Below, piece after piece: positions 23,062 to 31,922 of a stretch of DNA of 34,866 nt. Below the pieces are notes generated by a model. The model was not told the origin of the DNA. It worked only from the letters and a program-made list of their open reading frames with translations, and did not search any database. This DNA is from Clostridiales bacterium (GTDB taxonomy: Bacteria; Bacillota; Clostridia; Lachnospirales; Lachnospiraceae), in assembly GCA_021204025.1 (NCBI GenBank), contig JAJQAC010000067.1:1-34866 (forward strand), in the 5' to 3' direction. The position numbers were made by a program, and so were the translations under genes. Within the stretch, counting starts at the first letter, position 1; the number at the start of each line of letters is the position of its first letter.

Positions 23062-24222
23062 ATGAACAAACAGGGGCTTTATTTGATTTCAGCGTCTGTG
23101 GTACTGGCGGCGGTATTGACAGGATGCAGCTCGGGTGAGCAGACGACGGCGGAGGTGGCTGAGACAACCACGGCGGCGGAAACGACAGCGGAAGAGACAA
23201 CAGCCGGGCAGACAGAAGCAGCCGCGGAAACAGAAACGAGTGAAGGGGCGGGGACCGGAGGAGAATCTGGAAAGCAGGATATGGTTGTCCAGGATAAGCC
23301 TCTGGTAGTTTATCTGAACGATTTTGATGCAGTGATTCCGGACATGTTTAAGAGTGCGACAGGATATGATGTGGAGGTCGTGGTTGGAAACGGCGCGGAG
23401 ACGATGTCCCGGATCGCGGCGGAAAAGGGCAATCCCCAGTGGGATGTCGTATGGATTGACTCGATGTATGACGTCTACAATCTGGATCAGGAAGGCGAAC
23501 TTCTGACTGGCTGGGAACCGGAAAACGCGGTAAACCTGACGAAACTGTGCGAATCGCTGGTACCGGAGGACCGGTGTTTTTATCCGACTGATATTCACGC
23601 GGCGGGAACCCTGGTATACCGGAATGATGAGTTCTCAGAGGAGGACGCTCCTGAAACGTTCGCAGATCTGACGGATGAAAAATATGCGGGTAAGATCGGG
23701 ATGGCGGATCCCGGCGTAGCGGCGCCGGCATATCCTCTGGCTGCTTATTTTATGGATAAACTTGGGATGGATGATGGAAAGGAATATTTTCAGACACTGT
23801 TTGATCAGGGACTGAAGGTGTTCCCGAAGAATCCGCAGGTCGTCCAGGCTCTTGCAAGCGGTGAGATCTCGATTGCAATGCTTCAGGAGACCAATGCATA
23901 TGATATGCTGGCAAGTGGAGAGCCGATTACGATTATATGGCCGGAAGAAGGTGCTCCGGGTTCGACCCGCGTAGCGGCAATCAGCGCTTCTACGTCTCAG
24001 CCGGAGGTGGCAAAGGCATTTGTCAATTTCCTGTTGGACACGGATACCCAGCAACAGCTGGTGAATACCGGAGATGAGGGATATTTTGAGGCTTCGGTGG
24101 AAGGTGTAACATTAAAGAAAGAGCGGGATCCGGAGGCAAAGCTGGCTGTTGCGGACGTTATGTTTGGCGCGGAGAATGAAGCGGAGATCAAAGCATGGTT
24201 TGCTGATATGTCCGCACAGTAA
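23062..24222 (+). CDS. ABC transporter substrate-binding lipoprotein
   Basis: A 386-residue lipoprotein. The signal peptide ends in the lipobox LTGC (Cys about 23), then comes a low-complexity linker of about 45 residues very rich in Thr, Ala and Glu (TTAEVAETTTAAETTAEE), then a periplasmic-binding fold starting at VVYLNDFDAVIPDMFKSATGYDVEVV. Stretches such as ETMSRIAAEKGNPQWDVVW, AGKIGMADPGVAAPAYPL and AISASTSQPEVAKAFVNFLLD resemble the ferric-iron / 2-aminoethylphosphonate binding-protein cluster. GAAGGAG at 23045-23051 selects the ATG at 23062 over an upstream one at 23032. It is first gene of an importer operon. The substrate is not determined from sequence. Confidence 0.87.
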   Translation: MNKQGLYLISASVVLAAVLTGCSSGEQTTAEVAETTTAAETTAEETTAGQTEAAAETETSEGAGTGGESGKQDMVVQDKPLVVYLNDFDAVIPDMFKSATGYDVEVVVGNGAETMSRIAAEKGNPQWDVVWIDSMYDVYNLDQEGELLTGWEPENAVNLTKLCESLVPEDRCFYPTDIHAAGTLVYRNDEFSEEDAPETFADLTDEKYAGKIGMADPGVAAPAYPLAAYFMDKLGMDDGKEYFQTLFDQGLKVFPKNPQVVQALASGEISIAMLQETNAYDMLASGEPITIIWPEEGAPGSTRVAAISASTSQPEVAKAFVNFLLDTDTQQQLVNTGDEGYFEASVEGVTLKKERDPEAKLAVADVMFGAENEAEIKAWFADMSAQ

Positions 24223-24236
24223 GGGTGAAAAATCAG

Positions 24237-25952
24237 ATGAAGAACAGGGATCATGCAGCAGGTTTTGGTATCCTGATTATTCTGGGGATTCTGGTACTGC
24301 TGCCTTTGGCGGCAGTACTTTTTCAGATCATCTGTCCGGGTCTTGACCCCGGTAAATTCAACCCCGGCAATCTGGCTCTGGTGATGGATGTATTTGTGCG
24401 GCCTCTGTGGAAAAAAGCGTTTATCAATTCGTTTACTCTGAGTGTGGGGACAACGATAGCGGGACTGATCGTGGCGGCGGCGCTGGCGCATATCCGGGTT
24501 CATTATGATTTCTTTGGGGCGAGGATCATCGATATCGTGAGCTGGATTCTGATGATTATGCCGTCGTTTATCCTGGCGCAGGGATGGGTGTATTTTTCTT
24601 CCGGAAACGGAATCGCCAGAGCATGGCTGGGACTTGAATGGGTGAGCAGCTTTGTTTTCAGCTTCAAAGGGCTGGTCTGCGTGATGGTACTCTGCAAGTA
24701 TCCGCTGGCATATGTGACGATCCGGACCGCGATGGAGTGGTATCCCAGACGGCTGATCTATGCCGCGCGGATGAACGGAGCGTCGGCGTTTCGCTCGTGG
24801 CTGACCGTGCAGCTCCCGCTGTGTCTGCCGGCTTTTTGCTCGGCGGCCATGCTGATCTTTATGGATACAGTTGGGGATTACGGGATGTCGTCGACGATCA
24901 CGGCAGTATATTCATTTCCGACGCTTCCGTATACGATTTACAGTGCGATCTGTTCTTCGCCGGTGCGTTTTGATATGGCGGGGGTGCTGTCGTTTTATCT
25001 GATGATCATGATTGTGATCGCCATGGCGGTGCAGTACGCGGCATTGGGAAATAAAAAATTTGATTATCTGGACAATGGGTCAGAACAGACCATGGCAAAG
25101 AAGCCGGGGTCGGTGACATCGGTGATGTTGTCGGCGGGAACGATGGCGTTCCATCTGACAGCGCTGGGGATCCCGGTGGGATCCAATTTTATCATGTCAT
25201 TTTCCAGTTCAGTCAGTATTCAGAAATTCCGCTTTACGCTTGACAACTACCGGGAGGTTTTTGGCAGTGGGAGTGTTCTGCTGGAGGGAATCCGCCATTC
25301 GCTGTGTCTGGCGGGAATTGCGGCCGTGATCGGTATTGTGATCGGATTTTGTGTGGCCTATGTGCTGACGTATTCGGATTTTCGTCTGAAGAAGGGGATC
25401 GATATGCTGACGCTGGTCGCAATGGCGGTGCCGGGCGTAGTGCTGGGTATCGGATATATCTTTGTATGGAATCAGCGATGGCTGGCGAAGATTGGCCTGC
25501 ATTTGTATGGCAGACCATCGATTCTGGTGCTGGCAAGCGTGGCGTCAGCGATTCCTCTGATAAACCGCGTCCTGGTGGGCGGTATGGCGAAGATCCCCAG
25601 GAGTCTCCTGACAGCAGCACAGGTACAGGGGGCGGGATTTGGGCGGAGGCTCTGGACGGTGCTTCTGCCGCTTCTGCACAACAGCAGTGTGTCGGCAGTC
25701 CTCGCGGCGTTTGGCGGCAGCATGTTTAATCTGGCGATTACGACGATTCTGTATCCGCCGAATTACAGTACGCTCCCGGTGTATATCAGTGATTCTTATA
25801 ATGATCTGAAATTTGGATACGTAGCGGCTGCGACAATTGTGGGCGCGGTATTTATCATTACGATTATGATGGCGCTGGAAGTTCTGCTCAATCTGGGACA
25901 CAGGAAAGATACCGCAAAGAGAGAGGTGCAGCTAAATGAAAACGATGCTTGA
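24237..25952 (+). CDS. ABC transporter permease, fused two-domain
   Basis: A 571-residue membrane protein with two binding-protein-dependent permease domains in tandem (roughly 1-280 and 290-571), each with about six helices. Each has an EAA-type coupling loop: AARMNGASAFRSWLTVQLPLCLPAF and AAQVQGAGFGRRLWTVLLPLLHN. This fused architecture is typical of SfuB/FbpB-type ferric iron permeases. The frame is open to a GTG at 24225, but AAGGGTG at 24221-24227 suits the ATG at 24237. The gene starts 15 bases after the binding protein and overlaps the ATPase gene by 17 bases, so the operon is tight. Confidence 0.88.
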   Translation: MKNRDHAAGFGILIILGILVLLPLAAVLFQIICPGLDPGKFNPGNLALVMDVFVRPLWKKAFINSFTLSVGTTIAGLIVAAALAHIRVHYDFFGARIIDIVSWILMIMPSFILAQGWVYFSSGNGIARAWLGLEWVSSFVFSFKGLVCVMVLCKYPLAYVTIRTAMEWYPRRLIYAARMNGASAFRSWLTVQLPLCLPAFCSAAMLIFMDTVGDYGMSSTITAVYSFPTLPYTIYSAICSSPVRFDMAGVLSFYLMIMIVIAMAVQYAALGNKKFDYLDNGSEQTMAKKPGSVTSVMLSAGTMAFHLTALGIPVGSNFIMSFSSSVSIQKFRFTLDNYREVFGSGSVLLEGIRHSLCLAGIAAVIGIVIGFCVAYVLTYSDFRLKKGIDMLTLVAMAVPGVVLGIGYIFVWNQRWLAKIGLHLYGRPSILVLASVASAIPLINRVLVGGMAKIPRSLLTAAQVQGAGFGRRLWTVLLPLLHNSSVSAVLAAFGGSMFNLAITTILYPPNYSTLPVYISDSYNDLKFGYVAAATIVGAVFIITIMMALEVLLNLGHRKDTAKREVQLNENDA

Positions 25953-27006
25953 GATCCGTGATGTGAGAAAATCCTTTGGAAAGAAAGAAATTCTCAGAGG
26001 GATCAGCCTTTCTGTAGAAGAGGGCGAGATCATCAGCGTGCTGGGGCCATCTGGTTGTGGCAAATCGACGCTGTTAAACATTATCGCGGGGATTTTACCG
26101 TTAGACGGCGGCAGCGTGTCTATCCGTGGCAAGGAGGTGTCCGGGGACCGTACAATGATGCCGACCGAGCAGAGAAATATCAATATGGTATTTCAGGACT
26201 TTGCGTTGTGGCCGCACATGAAGGCGAGGGACAATATTTTATATGGGCTGAAAGTCAAAAAGATTGAAAAGAATGAGAGGGAGAACCGGTTGGAACGGGT
26301 TGTATCGCTGTTGCATCTGGACGGGCTGTTAAATCAGTACCCGTCGGAACTTTCCGGCGGACAGCAGCAGCGCGTAGCGATTGCGCGGGCATTGATCACG
26401 CAGCCGTCGATCGTTCTGCTGGATGAGCCGTTGTGCAACCTGGACATCCAGCTGCGAATTGAAATGCGTACAGAGATGGCACAGCTTTTTCACGCATTAA
26501 AGACAACGGTTTTTCATGTGACACACGATCCGTCCGAGGCTTTTGCCATGGCGGACCGGATCGTTGTGATGAACGACGGTGTGATTGATCAGACTGACAC
26601 ACCTTTTGTTTGTTATCAGAGACCAAGGACAGGCATGGTGGCCGGACTTCTCGGTGCGGGAAACCAGCTCAATCTGGCAATTGTATTGTCCGGCAGTGGA
26701 GAGAACTGCAAGGTTGCTCTCGGCGATGCCGCACTGCAGGGGAAATTTTTTGGCGGAGAGATGCCGGAGAGAGAAACCTGGGTAAAGTTAAAGTTTCGGC
26801 CGGAGGACTGCGGATGGACAGACTTGCGTGGACAGGATACCTTTCCGGCACAGATCATCCTGTCGACCTTTGAAGGAGATGTTTACCGCATCAAGGCGCG
26901 GACCGCCGCGGGAGAAGAATTCTGTCTGCTGCATCCGGAATATCTGGAAGAGGGGCAGAGAGGGTATGTGCATATACCGAAAGAGAAGCTGTATGTATAT
27001 GTATAA
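25936..27006 (+). CDS. ABC transporter ATP-binding protein (FbpC/PotA-like)
   Basis: A 356-residue ABC ATPase. Walker [11 protein letters not shown]-loop QDFALWPH, signature [15 protein letters not shown], Walker B IVLLDEP and the H-loop VTHDPSEA are intact. Residues about 240-356 form a TOBE-type regulatory domain ([12 protein letters not shown]). It pairs with the fused permease. A single ATPase gene implies a homodimer under the two permease halves. It ends 61 bases before a small terminator hairpin. Confidence 0.92.
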   Translation: MKTMLEIRDVRKSFGKKEILRGISLSVEEGEIISVLGPSGCGKSTLLNIIAGILPLDGGSVSIRGKEVSGDRTMMPTEQRNINMVFQDFALWPHMKARDNILYGLKVKKIEKNERENRLERVVSLLHLDGLLNQYPSELSGGQQQRVAIARALITQPSIVLLDEPLCNLDIQLRIEMRTEMAQLFHALKTTVFHVTHDPSEAFAMADRIVVMNDGVIDQTDTPFVCYQRPRTGMVAGLLGAGNQLNLAIVLSGSGENCKVALGDAALQGKFFGGEMPERETWVKLKFRPEDCGWTDLRGQDTFPAQIILSTFEGDVYRIKARTAAGEEFCLLHPEYLEEGQRGYVHIPKEKLYVYV

Positions 27007-27066
27007 ACAAGATGAAACAGTAAAATGACAGGTGAAAGCTCTGAAAAGAATGGAAAATGGGAAACG

Positions 27067-27090
27067 TTCAGGCTTCACCTGAAATTTTTA
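27067..27090 (+). terminator. terminator of the ABC importer operon
   Basis: TTCAGG (27067-27072)/CCTGAA (27078-27083) with a 5-base loop followed by ATTTTTA. It is short but well placed, just upstream of the hsp20 promoter. Confidence 0.6.
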
Positions 27091-27096
27091 AAAAAA

Positions 27097-27139
27097 TTAG
27101 CACTCACCTCTTGACAGTGCTAACAATAGGTGCTATATT
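27097..27139 (+). promoter_or_regulatory. CIRCE operator over the hsp20 promoter
   Basis: TTAGCACTC (27097-27105), nine bases, CAGTGCTAA (27115-27123). This is the CIRCE inverted repeat recognised by HrcA (consensus TTAGCACTC-N9-GAGTGCTAA) with one mismatch. It overlaps a perfect TTGACA (27111-27116), which with 17 bases and TATATT (27134-27139) forms a consensus promoter. Heat-shock derepression through HrcA is expected. Confidence 0.9.
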
Positions 27140-27224
27140 ACGTGTAGAACAAACAGAGCAAATGAGTTCTGAATGTTTTTAAGATAGATGATTGATACAG
27201 AGACAGAAAAAGGAGAGATGATTT

Positions 27225-27650
27225 ATGTTGATGCCCAGTATTTTTGGTGAGAATTTGATTGATAACTTTTTTGATTTTCCCTTTAACAGCACTTATCGCC
27301 GTGATGACTGCGAACTGATGAAGACTGATATCCGTGACCTGGGTCAGGATTATAAGATTATCATGAACCTGCCGGGGGTGAAGAAAGAGAACGTAAAGGC
27401 GGAACTGAAAGATGGTTATCTGACCATTCAGGCGACTACGAATTCTGGAAAGGATGAGCAGGACTCGAAGGGCAGATATATCCGCAGAGAGCGTTACAGC
27501 GGTTCCTGCAGCAGAAACTTCTATGTGGGCGAAAGCGTGATGCAGGAAGATATCAAAGCAAGATTTGAGGACGGGACACTGAAGCTGACGATCCCGAAGA
27601 AGGATAAGAAGCCGGAAGTGGAGCAGAAGAAATATATTACGATTGAGTGA
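27225..27650 (+). CDS. Hsp20/alpha-crystallin small heat-shock protein
   Basis: A 141-residue small heat-shock protein, an ATP-independent holdase. An N-terminal IFGENLIDNFFDFPF motif, the alpha-crystallin domain (KTDIRDLGQDYKIIMNLPGVKKENVKAEL, GRYIRRERYSGSCSRNFYVGE) and the C-terminal GTLKLTIPKK plus an IXI-like ITIE tail fit the family. AGGAGA at 27211-27216 supports the ATG at 27225. It is transcribed alone under CIRCE control and ends at a clear terminator. Confidence 0.95.
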   Translation: MLMPSIFGENLIDNFFDFPFNSTYRRDDCELMKTDIRDLGQDYKIIMNLPGVKKENVKAELKDGYLTIQATTNSGKDEQDSKGRYIRRERYSGSCSRNFYVGESVMQEDIKARFEDGTLKLTIPKKDKKPEVEQKKYITIE

Positions 27651-27703
27651 CAGTTGCAAAAGAGAGAACGAGTTTGTCGGTGAGAATTTCATAAATTTCA
27701 GAT

Positions 27704-27743
27704 ACAGGAGAGAACACTATTTGAGGCGCCCTCTCCTGTTTTT
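27704..27743 (+). terminator. hsp20 terminator
   Basis: ACAGGAGAG (27704-27712) pairs with CTCTCCTGT (27731-27739), then TTTTT. It is followed at about 27752 by the GGTAAGGAATT motif also seen at 10.8 kb. Confidence 0.8.
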
Positions 27744-27773
27744 ATGCACCTGGCCGGGTAAGGAATTCTGATA

Positions 27774-28565
27774 TCAATATTCCCATTTCTGGATTTCGAG
27801 AAGACCCGGTACCAGTACCTTTGCGCTGGTTTCGAGAATGATGCGTCCCTTTTCCGCGGTAGCCCCGGAAGGATCGCCGCCGATGCCGATCGGCTTGCCT
27901 TCCGCGGTTTTCCAGTCCTCAGAGACCCAGCCGATGGAAACATTTCCGTATGGTTTTAAAGTAGTATTATCCTTAAACGCTGTGGGGATTCCGGCTTCTG
28001 ATGTCTCCAGCTTTACCAGCGACTCATCGACTGCCATGACCATCGAAGTCTCCATCTCGCCGCCATGGAAATCCCAGACATTGCCGGGGGAGATGGTGGC
28101 GACGACGTCCGGGTGGCTGAACGCGCCGGAGGAGAGGATGAAGGGAGATATGCCGAGTTCACTGCGAAGCTCCCGGCTCAGTACCTGGACAATGGGAGCA
28201 TTTCCGCCATGGCAGACGAGAAAAGCGATTTTCTGAAATCCATGGTGGGCCAGACTGACACAGATATCATAAAGGACATGATAATAGGTATCCGGTTTGA
28301 ACGTGATAGAACCGCAGAAATTGCGGTGTTCTGTGCTTAAGCCTATTGGAATCACCGGGAAGATCAGCATTGGAAAATCGGGGTCAACAGCTTCCAGTTC
28401 CCTTTTGAGATATGAGGTCATTGCTTCTGCGATAATGTCGTCCGTACCCAGGGGAGCCTGATTGCCATGCTGTTCGAGGGCACCCAGAGGGATGAGAACG
28501 ATGGTGTGTTTACGGTCGACCTCTTCCATCTCCAGACGGGTGAGGTCGCGGTAGTTGCGGATCAT
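27774..28565 (-). CDS. creatininase-family amidohydrolase
   Basis: A 263-residue member of the creatininase / MftE-like family of metal-dependent amidases. Conserved metal and catalytic positions are visible in PLGALEQHGNQAPLGTDD (Glu, His, Asp), CHGGNAP and VWDFHGGEMETSMVM. The family includes creatininase, 3-dehydro-scyllo-inosose hydrolase and the peptidase MftE, so the substrate is open; no creatine or mycofactocin genes are nearby. The ATG at 28565 has an AGGAGG site. It lies 181 bases downstream of ribU on the same strand, with a strong hairpin between them. Confidence 0.85.
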   Translation of the reverse strand: MIRNYRDLTRLEMEEVDRKHTIVLIPLGALEQHGNQAPLGTDDIIAEAMTSYLKRELEAVDPDFPMLIFPVIPIGLSTEHRNFCGSITFKPDTYYHVLYDICVSLAHHGFQKIAFLVCHGGNAPIVQVLSRELRSELGISPFILSSGAFSHPDVVATISPGNVWDFHGGEMETSMVMAVDESLVKLETSEAGIPTAFKDNTTLKPYGNVSIGWVSEDWKTAEGKPIGIGGDPSGATAEKGRIILETSAKVLVPGLLEIQKWEY

Positions 28566-28690
28566 GATAGATGCCTCCTTTTTGGTAGTTTTAAGTCTGA
28601 CGAATCATGGTGATGCATTTTTAACGGATTGTGGTTTTATGATAGGTATTGAGGGGCATTGTGATTATGGTATATAAGACCCCGGATAAT

Positions 28691-28720
28691 TGGGAGAATG
28701 CGACTTGTCGCATCCTCCCA
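28691..28720 (-). other. strong hairpin after ribU
   Basis: TGGGAGAATGCGAC (28691-28704) and GTCGCATCCTCCCA (28707-28720) pair over 14 positions with one A/C mismatch, giving a tight loop. No T-run follows on either strand, so it is either a weak terminator for ribU or an mRNA processing element. Confidence 0.55.
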
Positions 28721-28746
28721 TGACTTTACGATGATATTAAGAATCA

Positions 28747-29352
28747 TTAAGCTGTGCGCACCGCCGGATAGACGGCCTTGAGGCGACAATAGAGCAGATA
28801 TCCGACAAAGAAATTCAATGAGAGCTTGATGAGATTAAACGGGATCGTCGCCATAACGATAAAGGTTGTCAGGTTGGTGATCGCCGGATTGATGGAAGCA
28901 ACCATCGTTACAACAGCATTCACAGAGACACCCATCGCTTTTGCGTAGAGCGGAAGGGTGATGCATGCGTTGCAGAAGCAGGAAAACGTGGTGCGGATCA
29001 GAACGCTGGAGCTGAGACTCACAAGGACAGCGCTGCGGTTTCTGCCCATTTTCTGATAGATCAGCCAGAGAGGCATAACAAAGAGCGCGATGCCAAGCAG
29101 GTTTGCCAGTTCGCCGACATACATCGTGTTGGTACCGACGGTGATCAGTTTAATGATAATCTTGATCGCTTCCACCCAGGCGGCGGAGACCGGACCCATC
29201 AGAAAGAGGGCGACGACGGTCGGTACGTCGCTGAAATCGACCTTATAAAAAGGCGGCATCATCGGCACGGAAAATTCCAGAGACATGAGTACGCCTGCGA
29301 CGGCGGCCAGCATAGCGGTGGTGATCAGAGTTTGAAGATTGTGGTTTTTCAT
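28747..29352 (-). CDS. ribU: riboflavin ECF transporter substrate-binding component
   Basis: A 201-residue, five- to six-helix membrane protein of the ECF S-component type. LITTAMLAAVAGVLMSLEFSVPMMPPFYKVDFSDVPTVVALFLMGP matches RibU, with the PXXKXDXSDXP-like loop near the riboflavin site. It works with a shared ECF energising module that is not encoded here. The frame is open to 29541, but AGGAGGATTTTATC before the ATG at 29352, and the position of the regulatory terminator upstream, fix the start. An FMN riboswitch in the leader confirms flavin function. Confidence 0.9.
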   Translation of the reverse strand: MKNHNLQTLITTAMLAAVAGVLMSLEFSVPMMPPFYKVDFSDVPTVVALFLMGPVSAAWVEAIKIIIKLITVGTNTMYVGELANLLGIALFVMPLWLIYQKMGRNRSAVLVSLSSSVLIRTTFSCFCNACITLPLYAKAMGVSVNAVVTMVASINPAITNLTTFIVMATIPFNLIKLSLNFFVGYLLYCRLKAVYPAVRTA

Positions 29353-29482
29353 GATAAAATCCTCCTTTTGTGGTTCGGGGGGATAACACAGCGCAGATGA
29401 TCGTGGAGGACAGGACAACCGGATTGGGAGATTTTCCTGCCCGGAGGCTTTTTGTTCCACAGGATGTACTTCCTTATGGAAT

Positions 29483-29514
29483 AAAAAAAGCCTCACATCC
29501 ACGGGGATCTGAGA
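29483..29514 (-). terminator. riboswitch-controlled terminator before ribU
   Basis: On the minus strand CTCAGATCC and GGATGTGAG (complement of 29514-29491) form a stem with one G/G mismatch, followed by GC and seven T. It lies between the FMN aptamer and ribU and is the likely expression platform for premature termination when FMN is bound. Confidence 0.75.
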
Positions 29515-29562
29515 CTGTATCGGATTCATCCAAATATGCAAAAAACATATTTTGATGAAGCT

Positions 29563-29674
29563 CTTCTCTCATCCAGACTGTAACTGTCGGTTCCGGAATT
29601 GCACCAGATCAGCCGCCAATGGCGGGTCGCGGACTGTAACCGCCGGTAGGGAATTGCGCCCTGCCCCGAAGAAC
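29563..29674 (-). promoter_or_regulatory. FMN riboswitch (RFN element)
   Basis: Reading the minus strand, the conserved FMN aptamer blocks occur in order: TTCGGGGCAGGG, AATTCCCTACCGGCGGT, a variable stem (CCGCGACCCGC...), GGTGCAATTCCGGAACCGACAGT and AGTCTGGATG with closing AGAAG. This matches the RFN consensus and its multi-branched fold. It controls ribU. Confidence 0.95.
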
Positions 29675-29697
29675 TGTTTATTTTGTTTTCATTTCAT

Positions 29698-29726
29698 ACG
29701 ATAGCACAATCATAAGCGGATGTCAA
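29698..29726 (-). promoter_or_regulatory. ribU promoter
   Basis: On the minus strand a perfect TTGACA (29726-29721), 17 bases and TATCGT (29703-29698). Transcription would start just before the FMN aptamer. Confidence 0.7.
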
Positions 29727-29859
29727 CTGCCTGCGAAGGAAAAGTCAGGGAAAAGGATAAGTTCGTTAAACACTTTGAAGACCCGTAACGGCGGCGCTCA
29801 CATTTAAAGTTGTCTACGACGAGGCGGGCATCGTTTGGGCTCCATTACGTACCTGGCTC

Positions 29860-29887
29860 CATGCCACGCAGCTCGGTGCGTGGCATG
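29860..29887. repeat. 10-bp perfect inverted repeat
   Basis: CATGCCACGC (29860-29869) and GCGTGGCATG (29878-29887) around an 8-base loop. No T-run follows on either strand. It sits at the boundary where the accessory region starts, 13 bases before the truncated AAA gene, and could be an old element end. Confidence 0.6.
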
Positions 29888-29900
29888 TGTGTGATCGGTA

Positions 29901-30178
29901 ATGAAATTAGACAGCCGTTTTGTGTCTGGCAAAAAAGCGGTTGTGAAAAATTATATGGTGGATCTTACGGACCGGTTGCGCCAGATTAAAGTTATGGTGG
30001 ATCGGGGAGATTACTTCACAATTAATCGTGCGCGCCAGTATGGCAAAACTACGATGCTTGCGGCATTGGAGCATTATCTGCAGGAGGATTACCGGGTAAT
30101 CAGTCTGGATTTTAGAGCCTGAGTACCGGCGATTTCAAAGAAAATGTTGTTTATGAATCAGGGAGGAAGCGTCGATGA
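29901..30178 (+). pseudogene. truncated AAA-ATPase-like gene fragment
   Basis: The first 73 codons (29901-30122) encode an N-terminal AAA-ATPase-like start: KKAVVKNYMVDLTDRLRQIKVMVDRGDYFTINRARQYGKTTML, with the Walker A variant RQYGKTT, and VISLDF. The frame then stops at a TGA, but another frame continues with homologous-looking SLSTGDFKENVVYES (30116-30178), so a frameshift and truncation have occurred. No ribosome site is visible. It appears related to the PF09820-type family to which the neighbouring intact gene on the other strand also belongs. An imperfect hairpin (about 30161-30188) closes the fragment. Confidence 0.6.
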
Positions 30179-30228
30179 CGCTCCCTCCGCATTGTCTTTA
30201 TGGTTTAGACTATAAGTTTACCAGTTCA

Positions 30229-31815
30229 TCATAATTCCTCTATTATGCAGGTATGTTTTTTGCTCCCGGCATTTTTATCATAATTAATGCCGACCAAAAG
30301 TAAATTTCCCGTGTAATCTTGCATCCTTCCTGTATACCGTTTGTCTTTGATCTGCTGGATGGCGCTTTCCGCGGATTTATTGTATTTTAATTCAATAATC
30401 ATGGCAGGCTTATCCGTGTTTTTTCGTGGGATAAACACGAGATCTGCAAACCCTTTCCCGGATGGAAATTCGCGAACGATTTCATAATAGTTTCGTGCGG
30501 TATAATAGGCCAGCATAATCGCGCAGCTCAGAGAATTTTCATCGTTATATTCAAGGATGGATGTGCAGGATTCATGGGAAAGCTCCAATGCGTTTGCTAC
30601 GGTTTCGCTGTCTTTTTTGATAGTTGCTTTCAATAGAGATTCAGATTGTGACAGCAGCTGATTGATTTCTGACCAGGAGGTTCCTTTTACCGCAGATTTG
30701 AATGCGTCAGCAACCTCGAGGTTCGGGATATAAACTTCGGAGTTCCTTTCATCATAAGCAAGGTAACCCAGATGGATCAACAGTGTGAGCACATCATCCC
30801 TGCAGTTGAAAGTGGTCATATCGTTTTGGAATGTATTGACATCGACAGAGATTCTCTGCCCTCCCAGCATCTGTATAATCGCATCTTTCAGCCCGTCAAA
30901 ATTCATGCTGATATATTGTCTCAGAGATTCATACGTCTCTGATTTTGTCCAGTAGCTTCCCAGTTCTTCATTGGCAATGGCATTGATCACGGAATTTGGA
31001 TTGTACAGATGTTTGATTCTGCTGAAAGAATAACCGTCATACCATTTTTGCATGCCTTCAAAATCCAGATGATGTTCCGCACAGAGTTTTTGCACCTCAT
31101 CTTCGGTAAAACCTACATATTCGGCGAGCTTTAGTGGTTTTGCCATCGTAAATTCCCGGAAATCCGTCAGGGCGGATTCTGTTCCGTATTTTTTAATCGG
31201 GAGGATGCCAGTCATATAAGCGCCTGCGATAGCAGATTTCATGGCAGGGCCGGCTTTAAACATTCCCCGAAGAAACTGGATATACGATTTTTGTAATTCC
31301 TCATTTTCTTTGGCTTCACGGAAGAGCGCATCCCACTCATCAATGATAATAAAGAATTTTTCCTTAGTCTGTTGACTGATACGGATCAAAGCGTCGGGAA
31401 GATATTCCTCGGATTCATCAATGCAGCCGGGAAACGCTTTTTTTAATTCTTCAATTACTGCGGCCTGAATCGCCGATACGATCATCGGAGTTCTCTTTGT
31501 CCTTGCACGGGAAATAAACCATGTAATATCCAGATAAATGACATCAAACTGATTCCGATATTTTTCATAGGTGTCTGCCCGGGAAATCGCAAGTGAGTCA
31601 AACAAATCTCCAGAGTCGCAGCTTTTATCATAATAGGCCGATAGCATAACGGCGGCAAATGATTTCCCAAAACGTCTGGGCCGGCTGAAACAGGTCAGGT
31701 TGGCAGAAGTTCCGATCGTACTGTTGATATAGCGGATCAGATTAGTTTTGTCTACATAGATACCGCTGCATATCTGGCGGAATGCTTCATTCCCGCAATT
31801 TAAGTAAGTCCCCAT
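30229..31815 (-). CDS. AAA-ATPase-like / PD-(D/E)XK nuclease family protein
   Basis: A 528-residue protein of the AAA-ATPase_like plus PDDEXK_9 architecture (formerly DUF1703), abundant and often multicopy in gut Bacteroidetes and Clostridia. Walker A is SRPRRFGKS (residues 44-52) and Walker B FIIIDEWD (155-162). The C-terminal nuclease-like motif is GFADLVF...MIIELK (Asp458, Glu475, Lys477). Its function is unproven; selfish or defence-like roles are suspected for the family. The ATG at 31815 has a GAAGGGAG site. It is more AT-rich than the housekeeping genes, fitting an accessory origin. Confidence 0.9.
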   Translation of the reverse strand: MGTYLNCGNEAFRQICSGIYVDKTNLIRYINSTIGTSANLTCFSRPRRFGKSFAAVMLSAYYDKSCDSGDLFDSLAISRADTYEKYRNQFDVIYLDITWFISRARTKRTPMIVSAIQAAVIEELKKAFPGCIDESEEYLPDALIRISQQTKEKFFIIIDEWDALFREAKENEELQKSYIQFLRGMFKAGPAMKSAIAGAYMTGILPIKKYGTESALTDFREFTMAKPLKLAEYVGFTEDEVQKLCAEHHLDFEGMQKWYDGYSFSRIKHLYNPNSVINAIANEELGSYWTKSETYESLRQYISMNFDGLKDAIIQMLGGQRISVDVNTFQNDMTTFNCRDDVLTLLIHLGYLAYDERNSEVYIPNLEVADAFKSAVKGTSWSEINQLLSQSESLLKATIKKDSETVANALELSHESCTSILEYNDENSLSCAIMLAYYTARNYYEIVREFPSGKGFADLVFIPRKNTDKPAMIIELKYNKSAESAIQQIKDKRYTGRMQDYTGNLLLVGINYDKNAGSKKHTCIIEEL

Positions 31816-31922
31816 ATCACAAATCTCCCTTCATGGCGCAGGATCATCATGATACTATTTTAGTCGATGAATTTACGCAAGTCAACTTTAGTCCGTTAAT
31901 TAAATGACAGGAACCTGCACGT

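Noticed and set aside
23089-24503. Several minus-strand open frames opposite the binding-protein gene.
   Set aside because: Arg/Cys/His-rich low-information translations opposite a gene with clear lipoprotein and binding-protein motifs.
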